64,000 nucleotides of DNA from Eisenbergiella tayi (GCF_001881565.1 NZ_MPDJ01000003.1:488270-552269), one strand, 5' to 3'; shown: positions 27,195 through 36,969, counted from the stretch's first letter. Translations and numbers: made by a program. Notes: a model not told the origin generated them from the letters alone.

Positions 27195-27404
27195 GTGATT
27201 TTTTTAAGAAAGCTGAACGGGGAACGTTTTGTACTGAACCCGGATTTGATTGAAATGGTTTCCGAAAATCCGGATACTACAATCCTTCTCACCAACGGCA
27301 AGCATCTCATCGTGAGGGAAACCATGGATGAGGTAGTGGAAAAAATACGGGAAGAACGAAGGAACATCGTACGCGAGCTGCTGGGCGGAGCCGGCCCCTC
27401 CTGA
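27195..27404 (+). CDS. flbD: FlbD family protein
   Basis: 69 residues starting GTG. Small cytosolic protein common after flgE in Firmicutes and spirochaetes; not the FlbD transcription factor of Caulobacter. Family core: FLRKLNGERFVLNPDLIEMV and NGKHLIVRETMDEVVEK. Its role is uncertain; in B. subtilis it sits between flgE and fliL. A GGAGAAGG precedes the start. The next gene is motA. Confidence 0.85.
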   Translation: MIFLRKLNGERFVLNPDLIEMVSENPDTTILLTNGKHLIVRETMDEVVEKIREERRNIVRELLGGAGPS

Positions 27405-27446
27405 AGGAGGCCGAAAGAAACAAAAGAGAAAAGGATATAACAGGTT

Positions 27447-28313
27447 ATGGACATTTTGTCGATTATTGGTTTGATTTTGGCAGTTGGAATGGTGTTGTTC
27501 GGAATTATGTTCGATTCCGATACCACCCGGGTAGTACTCGGGAATCTGCATGCGTTCTGGGATTATCCAAGCCTTGCCATAACAATAGGAGGAACGATAG
27601 GCGTTATGATGCTTTCCTTTCCCCCCAGTGCATTTAAAAAAATCGGAAAGCATATGCAGATCATTTTCCGGCCCCAGAAGTTTGACCCCAGGCAGTCTAT
27701 TCAACAGATAGTGGAGCTTGCGACGGAAGCCAGAATGAAAGGGCTTTTGTCCCTTGAAGATAAGCTGAATGAAATTGATGAACCATTCCTGCACAACAGC
27801 CTTATGCTGGTAGTGGATTCTGTGGATTCGGAAAAGGTAAAGGCGGCGATGGAAACGGAACTGGATCAGCTGGATGCACGGCACGCCCTGGATCGCAGCT
27901 TTTACGAAAAAGCGGCCAGCTTCGCCCCTGCTTTCGGAATGATCGGTACCTTAATCGGCCTGATCCTGATGCTTGGAAACATGCAGGATGTGAATGCTCT
28001 TGCGAGCGGTATGGCGGTGGCCCTTATTACAACCCTCTATGGCTCCCTGCTGGCAAACATTGTATGTCTGCCTGTGGCAAGCAAGCTGAAGGCCCGGCAT
28101 GAGGAAGAATTTCTGTGCAAGCAGCTTGTCATGGAAGGGGTTATAGCCATACAGGAGGGAGAAAATCCCAGATACATCGAAGAAAAGCTCTACAAGCTTC
28201 TGCCGGCCCACATGAAACTCGGAAAAGAGGAAGAAGAGGGCTCGGAAGAGGAAAGCGGCACACCCAGACGTTTCGGCAGAAGAAATAAGAATAATCAGGA
28301 TAAAAGGAGTTAG
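27447..28313 (+). CDS. motA: Flagellar motor stator protein MotA
   Basis: 288 residues. MotA forms the stator with MotB and conducts ions (protons or sodium). Four transmembrane segments are visible: the first near residues 3-24 (IIGLILAVGMVLFGIMF), the second near 39-55, and two around 155-225, AFGMIGTLIGLILMLGNM and ALITTLYGSLLANIVCLPV. The conserved prolines (ASFAPAFGMIG) are present and the cytoplasmic loop is charged. MotB is not adjacent but 25 kb away at 53035, which is unusual. Confidence 0.93.
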   Translation: MDILSIIGLILAVGMVLFGIMFDSDTTRVVLGNLHAFWDYPSLAITIGGTIGVMMLSFPPSAFKKIGKHMQIIFRPQKFDPRQSIQQIVELATEARMKGLLSLEDKLNEIDEPFLHNSLMLVVDSVDSEKVKAAMETELDQLDARHALDRSFYEKAASFAPAFGMIGTLIGLILMLGNMQDVNALASGMAVALITTLYGSLLANIVCLPVASKLKARHEEEFLCKQLVMEGVIAIQEGENPRYIEEKLYKLLPAHMKLGKEEEEGSEEESGTPRRFGRRNKNNQDKRS

Positions 28314-28318
28314 GCAAA

Positions 28319-29350
28319 ATGGCAGCAGAGCAGGAAATCCGGAATTTGTCGGAGGATAATATCTTTGACGCGCTTATGGAACAATACGGAAAAGCAGCAG
28401 GGGAATCCATCTCCGCCATGCTTAAGACGAAGGTGGAGATCAAGGCTCCGGAAAAATCAGAAACATTGGTTAAGGATGTGGAATACAGCATTCTGGAACC
28501 AGCCTTGTTTGTCAAGAGCTGCCTTACTTCGAATGCCGCCGGAAACATTGTCATGATTTTCAGGCAGCGGGATATACAGGCTTTCCTGAACAAGCTGATG
28601 GGAAGCGACGACCTGCCGGATCCGGATTTTGAATTCGACGAAGTGGCTATGAGCGCGGCAGGGGAGCTTCTGAACCAGATGGTGCACAGCGCTGCCAAAT
28701 CGGTGGCGGAGTACCTGGAAAATACTATGGATTCTTCGGACTGCCAGCTGTTTTTATCGGACAGCGGACAGCGTCTGTGGGAAATTATGGGAGAGGATGC
28801 CGCATGTAAGACCACTGTCATCCGCTATGGCATGACAATTGGGGATCTGATGGAAACAGAGTTCCTGGAATGCATATCCGAAACGGCAACGGACAGCCTG
28901 ATGCAGGAAATTACGGTGAAAAAGCAGAAGGAGGAGGAACGGGCCGTCCGGGAGGAAGAAGAACGAAACAGCATTCAAATCATGGACAGCATGCCGGACG
29001 AGAACGGTACCGGGCTTCTGGCCGCCGGGCGGATTGACGGAACCGCATACCGGGAAACGGCGCAGCTGCAGCCGGTATCCATCCCGCAGGGAAATCTGGG
29101 ACTGCTGATGGATGTCCCCCTTCATGTGTCTGTGGAAATCGGTAAAACAAGACGTAAGCTGAAAGAGATTCTGAGCCTTAATAACGGCATGGTAGTGGAG
29201 CTTGATAAACAGGCTGACGCGCCGGTGGACATTATTGTTAACGGCCAGCTGATTGCGAGAGGCGAAGTAGTGGTCATAGACGATAACTTCGGGGTGCGCA
29301 TCAGTGAAATAGTAAATACCAAAAGTATTATAGAAAATGGTGATCTGTAA
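28319..29350 (+). CDS. fliY: FliY-type motor switch protein, copy 1 (CheC-like domain plus FliN domain)
   Basis: 343 residues. The C-terminal FliN domain is clear (LLMDVPLHVSVEIGKTRRKL, VVELDKQADAPVDIIVNGQL, GVRISEIVNTK). The N-terminal 200 residues resemble CheC/FliY phosphatase. Of the two ExxN sites of that fold, the second (about residues 115-119, GELLNQM) keeps both Glu and Asn; the first (MEQYG) does not. The very start (NLSEDNIFDALM) weakly resembles the CheY-binding LSQDEIDALL peptide. It lies between motA and flhA, with a flhA start directly after its stop. A second FliY-type protein is at 54750-55667. Confidence 0.82.
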   Translation: MAAEQEIRNLSEDNIFDALMEQYGKAAGESISAMLKTKVEIKAPEKSETLVKDVEYSILEPALFVKSCLTSNAAGNIVMIFRQRDIQAFLNKLMGSDDLPDPDFEFDEVAMSAAGELLNQMVHSAAKSVAEYLENTMDSSDCQLFLSDSGQRLWEIMGEDAACKTTVIRYGMTIGDLMETEFLECISETATDSLMQEITVKKQKEEERAVREEEERNSIQIMDSMPDENGTGLLAAGRIDGTAYRETAQLQPVSIPQGNLGLLMDVPLHVSVEIGKTRRKLKEILSLNNGMVVELDKQADAPVDIIVNGQLIARGEVVVIDDNFGVRISEIVNTKSIIENGDL

Positions 29351-31399
29351 TTGAAACGATATAACATAGTGGTGACTGCCGGTGTAATCGGAATTATTTT
29401 CCTGATTTTGATACCCCTCCCTACCTTTTTATTAGACTTTTTCTTTATATTGAACATTACCCTGTCGCTGGTGATTCTGTGTATGGCGATGTATATCAGG
29501 GAAACCCTGGAATTTTCCGTTTTTCCCTCGATGCTGCTGATCACCACACTTTTCCGGCTGGGACTTAATATTTCCTCCACCCGGAAAATCCTGTTTGACA
29601 ACGGATATGCAGGACAGGTGGTAAAGACCTTCGGAGAATTTGTCATCCGGGGAAATGCCATTATCGGATTTATTATTTTCCTGATTATCGTGTTGGTTCA
29701 GTTCATCGTAATTACCAAAGGCTCCGAGCGTGTGGCTGAGGTTGCGGCACGTTTTACCCTGGATGCCATGCCGGGAAAACAGATGGCGATTGATGCAGAT
29801 CTCAATACCGGCCTGATCGATGAACAGGAAGCCAGAATCAGAAGATCCAAGGTACAGCGGGAAGCCGATTTCTTCGGTTCCATGGACGGTGCCACGAAGT
29901 TTGTAAAAGGAGATGCCATTATCTCTATCATCATTACGCTGATCAACTTTATAGGCGGCATTCTGGTAGGGACAATGAACAAACAGGGAAGCATCACCGA
30001 GATCATGCAGATATACACCACCTCCACAATAGGCGACGGCCTGGTATCCCAGATACCGGCGCTGCTCATATCTGTTGCTACCGGTATGATCGTAACACGC
30101 TCCGCTTCCGAAAACAGCCTCAGCGAAGAGGTGACAAGGCAGTTCCTCGCCCAGCCCCGCGTCATTATGATGGCCGGTGCGGCCGCCGCGTGCCTGAGCC
30201 TGATACCGGGATTTCCGGTAATTCAGATACTCTGTACATCGGCAGCATTGCTGGCAGGCGGTTATTACCTGCAGCGGAAACAGAAAAATCTGATAGAAGA
30301 AACCGTTCCCGGAATGGTGGAAGCGGAAGTGACAAGCGAAGCTGATTTTTATAAAAATATGGACAATGTCTATGGGCTTCTGAATGTGGAGCAGATAGAA
30401 ATGGAGTTCGGCTACAGCCTGATTCCCCTGGCGGATGAAAGCAACGGCGGGAATTTCATAGACCGTGTGGTCATGTTCCGTAAGCAGATGGCGCTGGAAA
30501 TGGGCTTTGTCATCCCTTCCGTCCGGATCAAGGACAGCGGGCAGCTTAATCCGAATCAGTACAGCATCCTGCTGAAAGGAGAAGAAGTGGCAAGAGGAGA
30601 TATCCTTATGGATCATTTCCTGGCGCTTTCTCCCGGCCCGGACGCGGATGACATCCCGGGAATCGACACCATAGACCCGGCCTTTCACATCCCTGCCAAA
30701 TGGATCAGTGAGGATAGGAAAATACAGGCGGAAATGGCAGGCTATACCCTGATCGATCCGGCTTCGGTAGTCATCACACATCTGTCGGAGGTAATCAAAG
30801 AACATCTTTACGAACTGCTCAACCGTCAGGAGGTCAACAACCTGCTGGAAAACCTGAAAAAGACCAATGCGAGCATTGTGGAGGACACAATCCCCGGCGT
30901 TATCAGTCCGGGCAGCCTGCAGAAGGTGCTGGCAAATCTGCTTAGAGAAGGAATTCCCATCCGTGATATGGAAACGATCATTGAAACGGTGGGCGATTAC
31001 GGAAAACAGATCAAAGATACGGATATGCTCACGGAATACGTGCGCCAGGCGCTGAAACGCACCATTTCCCACCGCTTTTCCGAAGCAGGACAGATGAAGG
31101 TGATCAGCCTGGATGAAAAAATCGAGAACATGCTCATGGCCTCCGTGAAAAAGATGGAAACAGGCTCCTATCTGGCCCTGGATCCTTCCTCCATACAAAG
31201 CATCATTACCGCTTCCACCGGGGAAATCAACAAAATCAAGGATCTGGTTAATGTTCCGATTGTGCTGACCTCACCCGTGGTGCGGATTTACTTTAAAAAG
31301 CTGATAGACCAGTTTTACCCCAATGTTACGGTGCTGTCGTTCAGTGAAATAGATAATAATATCCAGATTCAGGCGCTTGGAAATATCGTCCTGACGTAG
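29351..31399 (+). CDS. flhA: Flagellar export gate protein FlhA
   Basis: 682 residues. FlhA is a core component of the export gate. Eight membrane segments fill the first 300 residues (for instance GVIGIIFLILIPLPTFLL); FHIPEP-region LINFIGGILVGTMN; then the cytoplasmic domain to NIQIQALGNIVLT. The start is TTG, directly abutting the fliY1 stop, with little ribosome site, so it is probably coupled to fliY translation. No flhF or flhG follows, although they normally stand between flhA and fliA in Firmicutes. Confidence 0.95.
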   Translation: MKRYNIVVTAGVIGIIFLILIPLPTFLLDFFFILNITLSLVILCMAMYIRETLEFSVFPSMLLITTLFRLGLNISSTRKILFDNGYAGQVVKTFGEFVIRGNAIIGFIIFLIIVLVQFIVITKGSERVAEVAARFTLDAMPGKQMAIDADLNTGLIDEQEARIRRSKVQREADFFGSMDGATKFVKGDAIISIIITLINFIGGILVGTMNKQGSITEIMQIYTTSTIGDGLVSQIPALLISVATGMIVTRSASENSLSEEVTRQFLAQPRVIMMAGAAAACLSLIPGFPVIQILCTSAALLAGGYYLQRKQKNLIEETVPGMVEAEVTSEADFYKNMDNVYGLLNVEQIEMEFGYSLIPLADESNGGNFIDRVVMFRKQMALEMGFVIPSVRIKDSGQLNPNQYSILLKGEEVARGDILMDHFLALSPGPDADDIPGIDTIDPAFHIPAKWISEDRKIQAEMAGYTLIDPASVVITHLSEVIKEHLYELLNRQEVNNLLENLKKTNASIVEDTIPGVISPGSLQKVLANLLREGIPIRDMETIIETVGDYGKQIKDTDMLTEYVRQALKRTISHRFSEAGQMKVISLDEKIENMLMASVKKMETGSYLALDPSSIQSIITASTGEINKIKDLVNVPIVLTSPVVRIYFKKLIDQFYPNVTVLSFSEIDNNIQIQALGNIVLT

Positions 31400-31409
31400 A
31401 AAGGAAAAA

Positions 31410-32183
31410 ATGTTGGCGGAGTTGACGGAAACCCGGGAAGCCCGGATGCTGAAGGAATACCAGCAGACCGGCAGCCCGGAGTTAAGAGAAAAACTGATAA
31501 ATGAATATATCCACCTTGTGCGTTCCGCCGCGGTGCAGATGAGAGGCATGGCATCCGGCTATGCACAGGAAGAAGATTTGGTGAACCAGGGCGTACTTGC
31601 GCTGATGGATTGTCTGGAACGATACGATGAAACAAGGGGCGCGAAGTTTGAAACCTTTGCATTCCTGCGGGTAAGAGGTTCGCTGATAGATTTTGTACGA
31701 AGCCAGGACTGGGTGCCTCATCGGGCCCGTTCCCTGCAGAGACATATCGAAGAAGCCTTCCGGCAGCTGGCAAATGAAAAAATGAGGGAACCGGATGCGG
31801 CGGAGGTAGCCGCTTACATGGGCCTTCCAACAGAAAAAATTGAGAGCCACCTGCAGTATATGGATCGTGCCTCCATCCTTTCTTTTGAAGGGATGATGCA
31901 GGATGCACAGGAAAATGCCAGCCGGATGGAACCGGAAAGCCCGGATCTTTCTTTAAGGCCGGAAGAAAGCTACTGCCGGCAGGAGCTTACGGAAGTGCTG
32001 GCCCGGGCTGTGGAGGGACTTACGGAAAAAGAACGGCTGGTCATCACCCTTTACTATTATGAAGAATTAAAATATGCGGATATCGCCCGGATTCTGGACG
32101 TAGTGGAATCCCGCGTATGCCAGATCCATACGAAGGCTGTCAAAAAACTCAGAGACAGTCTGCGGGAATATATGGAAGGTTAG
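31410..32183 (+). CDS. fliA: RNA polymerase sigma factor FliA/SigD (sigma-28)
   Basis: 257 residues. Sigma-28 drives late flagellar and chemotaxis genes. Region 2: SGYAQEEDLVNQGVLALMDC and RYDETRGAKFETFAFLRVRG; region 3 follows; region 4: LTEKERLVITLYYYEELKYA with the HTH DIARILDVVESRVCQIHTKA. Its antagonist FlgM is encoded twice in the window. It lies 10 bases after flhA. Candidate target promoters are seen before flgM1, cheA, fapA1, flagellin and flgM2. Confidence 0.95.
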   Translation: MLAELTETREARMLKEYQQTGSPELREKLINEYIHLVRSAAVQMRGMASGYAQEEDLVNQGVLALMDCLERYDETRGAKFETFAFLRVRGSLIDFVRSQDWVPHRARSLQRHIEEAFRQLANEKMREPDAAEVAAYMGLPTEKIESHLQYMDRASILSFEGMMQDAQENASRMEPESPDLSLRPEESYCRQELTEVLARAVEGLTEKERLVITLYYYEELKYADIARILDVVESRVCQIHTKAVKKLRDSLREYMEG

Positions 32184-32193
32184 GAGGAAACCG

Positions 32194-32931
32194 ATGTTAT
32201 CAGGTTTTTATACGGCGGCTTCAGGCGTGCTCACCAATCAGAGGGCACTGAACCTGAACGCCAATAATATGGCAAATGTTAAGACACCCGGTTATCGGGA
32301 ACAAAGACTGATTAAAACCACCTTTGAAGAAGAATTCCTGCGTATGCAGGGAGGAAAATCCACTTCCATGGGAAGCGGATCACTCATGACGGCGGCCGCA
32401 TCCCAGGCGGTTTCCTTTAAACCCGGGGACCTGACCGAGACCGGAGGCGCCTATGATCTGGCCCTTGGCGGAGACGGTTATTTCGTCATCCAGGGAGAGA
32501 ACGGAGAGTATCTGACCCGGAACGGCAATTTCCGCATGGATGCCGAAGGATATCTGAGCCTGAACGGAATAGGAAGGCTCATGGGAGAAAATGGCCCCGT
32601 CCGTCCCGGAAATGAAGGTTTTCAGGTAGATGAACAGGGTACCTTCCGGAACGGAAAGGGAGATATCCTGGGAACGCTCAGAATCGTGATGCCGGATATA
32701 CCCGAAAATATGCAGTTCTATGAAAACGGAATGTTCCAGGCGGGAAATGCACAGCTTCTTCCCGTGAATACCGCCGTGATTCAGGGCAGCCTGGAGGGCT
32801 CCAACGTGGACTTGAGCGCGGAAATGACCAGAACCATGGAAATCCAGCGCGCGTTTCAGTCCTGCAGCAAGGCGCTTACCATCATCGACCAGATGAACCA
32901 GAAGACGGTTTCGGAAATCGGAAAAATCTGA
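32194..32931 (+). CDS. flgF: Flagellar rod protein of the FlgF/FlgG family, first of a pair
   Basis: 245 residues with the rod-family ends: N-terminal MLSGFYTAASGVLTNQRALN and NANNMANVKTPGYREQ, and C-terminal EGSNVDLSAEMTRTMEIQRA followed by FQSCSKALTIIDQMNQ. FlgF and FlgG are rod proteins; in Firmicutes the first is often called FlhO or FlgF. I assign FlgF by position, before a clearer FlgG. It starts 10 bases after fliA. Confidence 0.78.
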   Translation: MLSGFYTAASGVLTNQRALNLNANNMANVKTPGYREQRLIKTTFEEEFLRMQGGKSTSMGSGSLMTAAASQAVSFKPGDLTETGGAYDLALGGDGYFVIQGENGEYLTRNGNFRMDAEGYLSLNGIGRLMGENGPVRPGNEGFQVDEQGTFRNGKGDILGTLRIVMPDIPENMQFYENGMFQAGNAQLLPVNTAVIQGSLEGSNVDLSAEMTRTMEIQRAFQSCSKALTIIDQMNQKTVSEIGKI

Positions 32932-33009
32932 GGGTAAAAAGCGCAGCGCAGAATTCACGCGCGCATACACCCTGCATACGGCGAAGCGTGCAGATGGGAG
33001 AAAAGAAAG

Positions 33010-33777
33010 ATGAATACAGCATTTTATACGGCGGTTTCCGGGATGAGGACCTTTCAGTCCGCCCTGGATATCACCGCCAATAACATGGCAAATGTGAACA
33101 CTACGGCTTACAAGGCAGAAAGAGGAGCCTTTCAGGATCTGCTGTACACGCAGATGGACGTCAAATCCGGAGAGCTTCTTACCGGACACGGCGTAAAAAT
33201 GAGTGATGTGCAGCCGGTTTTCATCCAGGGGGCATTTGAAAAAAGCGGACAGCCGCTGGATTTTGCCATTACAGGAGACGGTTTTTTCGCCGTGGAAAAA
33301 GGAAACGGAGGAACCCAGCCGCTGTATACCAGGGATGGCTCCTTCAAAATATCCGTATCGGAGGAGGGGGACTTCCTGGCTACCAGGGACGGATATTTTG
33401 TGCTGGACGGAGATGGAAAGCGCATCCAGCTGACCAAAAAGGTTGTGAAAGATAAAGACGGAAAAGAACAGGCCACCAATCAGCTGGACCTGGACGGCCT
33501 GAATAAAAAAATAGGCCTGTTTACCTGTGATAATCCGGAAGGACTCGTGCATATGGGTAATAACAGATACCGTTCCGGAGAGTTTTCCGGCCAGTGGACA
33601 GCGGTTAAGGAACAGACAAACAGCAACCGTATCGTATCCGGAGCCCTTGAACTGTCCGGCACCGAGCTCTCTTCGGAAATGGTGAATGTCATTGAGGCCC
33701 AACGCGCATTCCAGCTGAACGGAAGGATTGTGACAACTGCGGATCAGATCGAAGAGATCATCAATAATCTGAGATAA
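33010..33777 (+). CDS. flgG: Flagellar basal-body rod protein FlgG (FlhP-like)
   Basis: 255 residues. Ends: MNTAFYTAVSGMRTFQSALD, ITANNMANVNTTAYKAERG, and C-terminal LELSGTELSSEMVNVIEAQR with AFQLNGRIVTTADQIEEI. Distal rod protein, exported. It follows the FlgF-like gene by 78 bases and precedes fapA2. The paralogues differ through most of their length. Which of the two is the true FlgG cannot be settled from sequence by eye. Confidence 0.8.
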   Translation: MNTAFYTAVSGMRTFQSALDITANNMANVNTTAYKAERGAFQDLLYTQMDVKSGELLTGHGVKMSDVQPVFIQGAFEKSGQPLDFAITGDGFFAVEKGNGGTQPLYTRDGSFKISVSEEGDFLATRDGYFVLDGDGKRIQLTKKVVKDKDGKEQATNQLDLDGLNKKIGLFTCDNPEGLVHMGNNRYRSGEFSGQWTAVKEQTNSNRIVSGALELSGTELSSEMVNVIEAQRAFQLNGRIVTTADQIEEIINNLR

Positions 33778-33829
33778 GTGATGCAAAAGGGCGGAAAACA
33801 GGTATGTCAACCGGTAAAGGAGAGTTCCC

Positions 33830-35545
33830 ATGAAGGAAAAAAGTCTGCTTTATAATCTGTTTATGAAATACCTCGGGGAAGATGGGGAGGAAGAAGCAAA
33901 GCAGGAAACCCCTCTGTCGGACCACGGGGGGGACGATAAACAGGAACATATGCATGATGGCGGAGAAGCAATTCCTCAGGAGACAGATGAGGAGCTTTCC
34001 GAACAGCCGGATATACCGCGGAAAACGGAGCCTGAGCCCCTGATTGAAACCGTGGAAGACTGGAATGAAGCGGAGCTGCAGAAGCAGAGGGAGCTGGACG
34101 CCAGAAGCCGGGGCGCGGAAGAACCGGACTCTGAGGAAATGCCTGCAGAACCGGAAGAAGAGATCGTCCCATCCAGGGATGCTTCCCTGGAGCTTGCTAT
34201 AACAGATGATAAAATGAAAGCAACCATGATGGTATGGGAACCGGAAGGGGACGGGGCGGATATAACAGAGGAGGCCCTTTACAAAGCCCTTCAGGAGAAG
34301 CATATCACCTATGGGATTGATGAGGAAAAAATCCGTGATATCGCGGAAAACAAACGTTACCGTCAGCTGTTTGTCATTGCCTCGGGCAAGCCTGCAAAGG
34401 ACGGAACCAGCGGGAAAATAAAGGATTTTTTTCCGAGACAGGTACAGCTGAAATATGCCACCAAACAAAATGGGGGCATTGATTTTAAAAACATGAACCT
34501 GATCCATAATGTAAAGGAAGGCGATGTGGTATGTCAGATCACCCGTCCCACAGACCCGGAAGACGGCATGAATATTTACGGACAGCCGGTCCGGGGCAGA
34601 CAGGGCGCTATGCCGGCCATCCCCCAGGGAAAAAACATCACCTATAACGAGGACGGCACACAGCTCGTGGCGGCCTGCGAGGGCAATCTGACCTTCCGCA
34701 GCGGCCGTTTCCATGTGGAAAAGGTATTCGAAGTGGCCGGAAATGTGGATAATTCCATTGGAAATATTAATTTCAGCGGCAGCGTATTTATCCAGGGAGA
34801 TGTATTTGAGGGCTATGAAGTACGCGCCAAAGGGAATATTACGGTTATGGGAATGGTGGAGGGAGCCGCGCTCATCGCGGGCGGAGATATCCAGCTCCAG
34901 AAAGGAATGCGCGGCATGCACTGCGGCGTCCTGGAAGCGGGAGGCGATATTACCGCCAAATTCCTGGAGGACTGTACCATTCACGCCGGCAGCAATATCC
35001 AGGCGGAATATATCATCAACTCCCAGGTTGCCTGTGAAAACAATCTCACCCTTGTGGGACGCAGGGGAGCCTTTATCGGGGGAAGCTGTTCCGTATACAA
35101 TGAAATGAATGTCAAAGCGGTAGGGGCGGCGAGCCACATCACCACCTCCGTCACGCTGGGAGCCACCCCGCAGCTTATTGCGGAAGCGGAAAAAGCGGCC
35201 CGGGAAATTCGTGAAGTATCCGAACAGATGGAAGAAAACCGCAAAAATACGGCCTGGCTTACCGAAAAGCAGAACCGGGGAAGCCTGACGCCCGTCCAGC
35301 AGCAGAGACTGAGCGCCCTGAACCTGGAAGCATCGGTAAACAAACTCAAACAGCGTCAGCTGCAGAGCAAAGCAGCACAGCTGGCAAAACAAATCCGGGA
35401 GGTAGGAAGGACCCGCCTCCAGGCGGATGAGGTTTATCCCGGTACGATTATCTGCATCGGGGATTCCAGGCTTGTGGTTATGGATAAAGAAGACAGTGTG
35501 AGCTATTACTATCTGGACGGAGAAATCCGCAAGGGCATGCTCTGA
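33830..35545 (+). CDS. fapA: FapA family protein (DUF342), copy 2
   Basis: 571 residues. Same architecture as FapA1: polar acidic head (about residues 20-125), N-terminal globular domain, a beta-helix core (VEGAALIAGGDIQLQKGMRG and GVLEAGGDITAKFLEDCTIH), a coiled coil with AEKAAREIREVSEQMEENRK, and a final beta domain with YYYLDGEIRKGML. The NINFSG and GKNITYN segments parallel FapA1. It stands at the head of the second accessory module, after flgG and before the FliK-like gene, all on the plus strand. Confidence 0.82.
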   Translation: MKEKSLLYNLFMKYLGEDGEEEAKQETPLSDHGGDDKQEHMHDGGEAIPQETDEELSEQPDIPRKTEPEPLIETVEDWNEAELQKQRELDARSRGAEEPDSEEMPAEPEEEIVPSRDASLELAITDDKMKATMMVWEPEGDGADITEEALYKALQEKHITYGIDEEKIRDIAENKRYRQLFVIASGKPAKDGTSGKIKDFFPRQVQLKYATKQNGGIDFKNMNLIHNVKEGDVVCQITRPTDPEDGMNIYGQPVRGRQGAMPAIPQGKNITYNEDGTQLVAACEGNLTFRSGRFHVEKVFEVAGNVDNSIGNINFSGSVFIQGDVFEGYEVRAKGNITVMGMVEGAALIAGGDIQLQKGMRGMHCGVLEAGGDITAKFLEDCTIHAGSNIQAEYIINSQVACENNLTLVGRRGAFIGGSCSVYNEMNVKAVGAASHITTSVTLGATPQLIAEAEKAAREIREVSEQMEENRKNTAWLTEKQNRGSLTPVQQQRLSALNLEASVNKLKQRQLQSKAAQLAKQIREVGRTRLQADEVYPGTIICIGDSRLVVMDKEDSVSYYYLDGEIRKGML

Positions 35546-35574
35546 CAGAAATAAAATGAGGGGAAACGGGAAAT

Positions 35575-36969
35575 ATGGCTGACATCTTGAAGGTAACATC
35601 TCCGGTAATCGGCAAGAACATCGTCCAACAGAATAAAAACGTAACAGACCCTTCCATCCCCTTTGATCTCCAGGAAATCAGCCACATCGCAAGAAATCCC
35701 AACAGCAGCGCCCTTCTTTCCCAGCATAACATCTTCCAGCGGGATGCGGGCGCCGCCACACTGATGAATCTGCTCAAGGATCCGGATGTGACCGTGAACT
35801 ACCTGAAAAACATCACTATGCTTGAAGAAATCATCAGCCTTCTGCCCGTGAACAACAACACGGTAACGGAAGAAATCCAGCAGCTTTTCCAGGCTCTTTT
35901 GATCCATCCCGATTCCATTGTGGATGAAATGATGCGCCAGGAATACTCCTCCACCCTTTTTAAAGGCCCGCTTTTTGATTTCCTGCGCTCCCTGGTCAAA
36001 GAAAATCCCGAGCTTCGCACAGAAACCGCAGAATTACTGAAAGCGATCAATTCCATCCTTTCCAGAAAGGATGCGGAAGACTCCGCCGCCAATGGCTTTT
36101 CCTTCCTTGCGGAACAGCTCTCCGCCAGCAAAAACCTGGCGCCCCGCCTCCGGGAACTGGCGGCAGGCTTCCGCCAGGATGACGGAACCCTTTTCCAGGA
36201 ACTCAAATTACAGGCACAGGCCCTTCTTAAGGAAATGGAGGGGAGCATCCTGTATACCCCCCAGGCGGCCCGGGTAGTGCCGAACATCATCTATAATCTT
36301 TCCCGCTACCGGGAAAATGAAGCCTTTCTCCAGGAAGCCCTGTTCGGCCTTCTGGTCAGGATGAACAGCAGAGAGGCCAAGGATCAGCTGCGTATGCTTG
36401 TGAAGGAATATATAGAACAATTCCCGAAAGCCGACAACAGCCGGACACGCTCCCACGTAGTGGATACCCTGGCGGAAATCATTGCAAAACAGGATAAGGA
36501 AAGCGGCATGCAGAGCTTAAACGGCGACCGCATCGAAAAAATCCTCACCAGCCTTCTTTCCTCCCCCTGCAATTACACGCCCCTCCTGCATTTCGTCATA
36601 CCTGTGGACTTCCAGGGAATGAAAGCCTTCTCCGAACTGTGGATCGATCCTGACGACCGGGAAGCTTCGGCAAAGGACGGCGGAGACGGCAGCCATATCC
36701 ACATCCTGATTACTTTTGACATTGAGGGGATCGGACAGCTGGAAGCGGAATTCATGGTGAGCGGAAAAACCATCAATTTTCTTCTGCTCTGCCCCAAAGG
36801 CTATGTAAAGCTTTTTTCAGGCCTTCTTCCCGAATTTAAGAAGATTGCGGAACAAAAAGGATACCAGATGAGCGATGCCAAGGTGGAGAAGCTGGAGCAT
36901 ATCCGCTCTCTGATGGATGTATTTAAAACCCTGCCCTACAGGAGGACCGGCGTAGATGTCAAAATTTAA
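35575..36969 (+). CDS. FliK-like protein, copy 2 (partner of the FlhB-C-like protein)
   Basis: 464 residues. Paralogue of the gene at 11761: the same start (MADILKVTSPVIGK), GPLFDFLRSLVKENPE in place of GPFFDLLRQVF, and a similar C-terminus with FSELWIDPDDRE, then LITFDIEGIGQLEAEF, KIAEQKGYQMSDAKVEKL and final RRTGVDVKI. The C-part again looks like the FliK C-domain. It overlaps the FlhB-C-like gene by exactly 14 bases, as does copy 1, so the pair has moved or been kept as a unit. No signal peptide, as expected if it is exported by the flagellar route or stays in the cytoplasm. Confidence 0.6.
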   Translation: MADILKVTSPVIGKNIVQQNKNVTDPSIPFDLQEISHIARNPNSSALLSQHNIFQRDAGAATLMNLLKDPDVTVNYLKNITMLEEIISLLPVNNNTVTEEIQQLFQALLIHPDSIVDEMMRQEYSSTLFKGPLFDFLRSLVKENPELRTETAELLKAINSILSRKDAEDSAANGFSFLAEQLSASKNLAPRLRELAAGFRQDDGTLFQELKLQAQALLKEMEGSILYTPQAARVVPNIIYNLSRYRENEAFLQEALFGLLVRMNSREAKDQLRMLVKEYIEQFPKADNSRTRSHVVDTLAEIIAKQDKESGMQSLNGDRIEKILTSLLSSPCNYTPLLHFVIPVDFQGMKAFSELWIDPDDREASAKDGGDGSHIHILITFDIEGIGQLEAEFMVSGKTINFLLLCPKGYVKLFSGLLPEFKKIAEQKGYQMSDAKVEKLEHIRSLMDVFKTLPYRRTGVDVKI

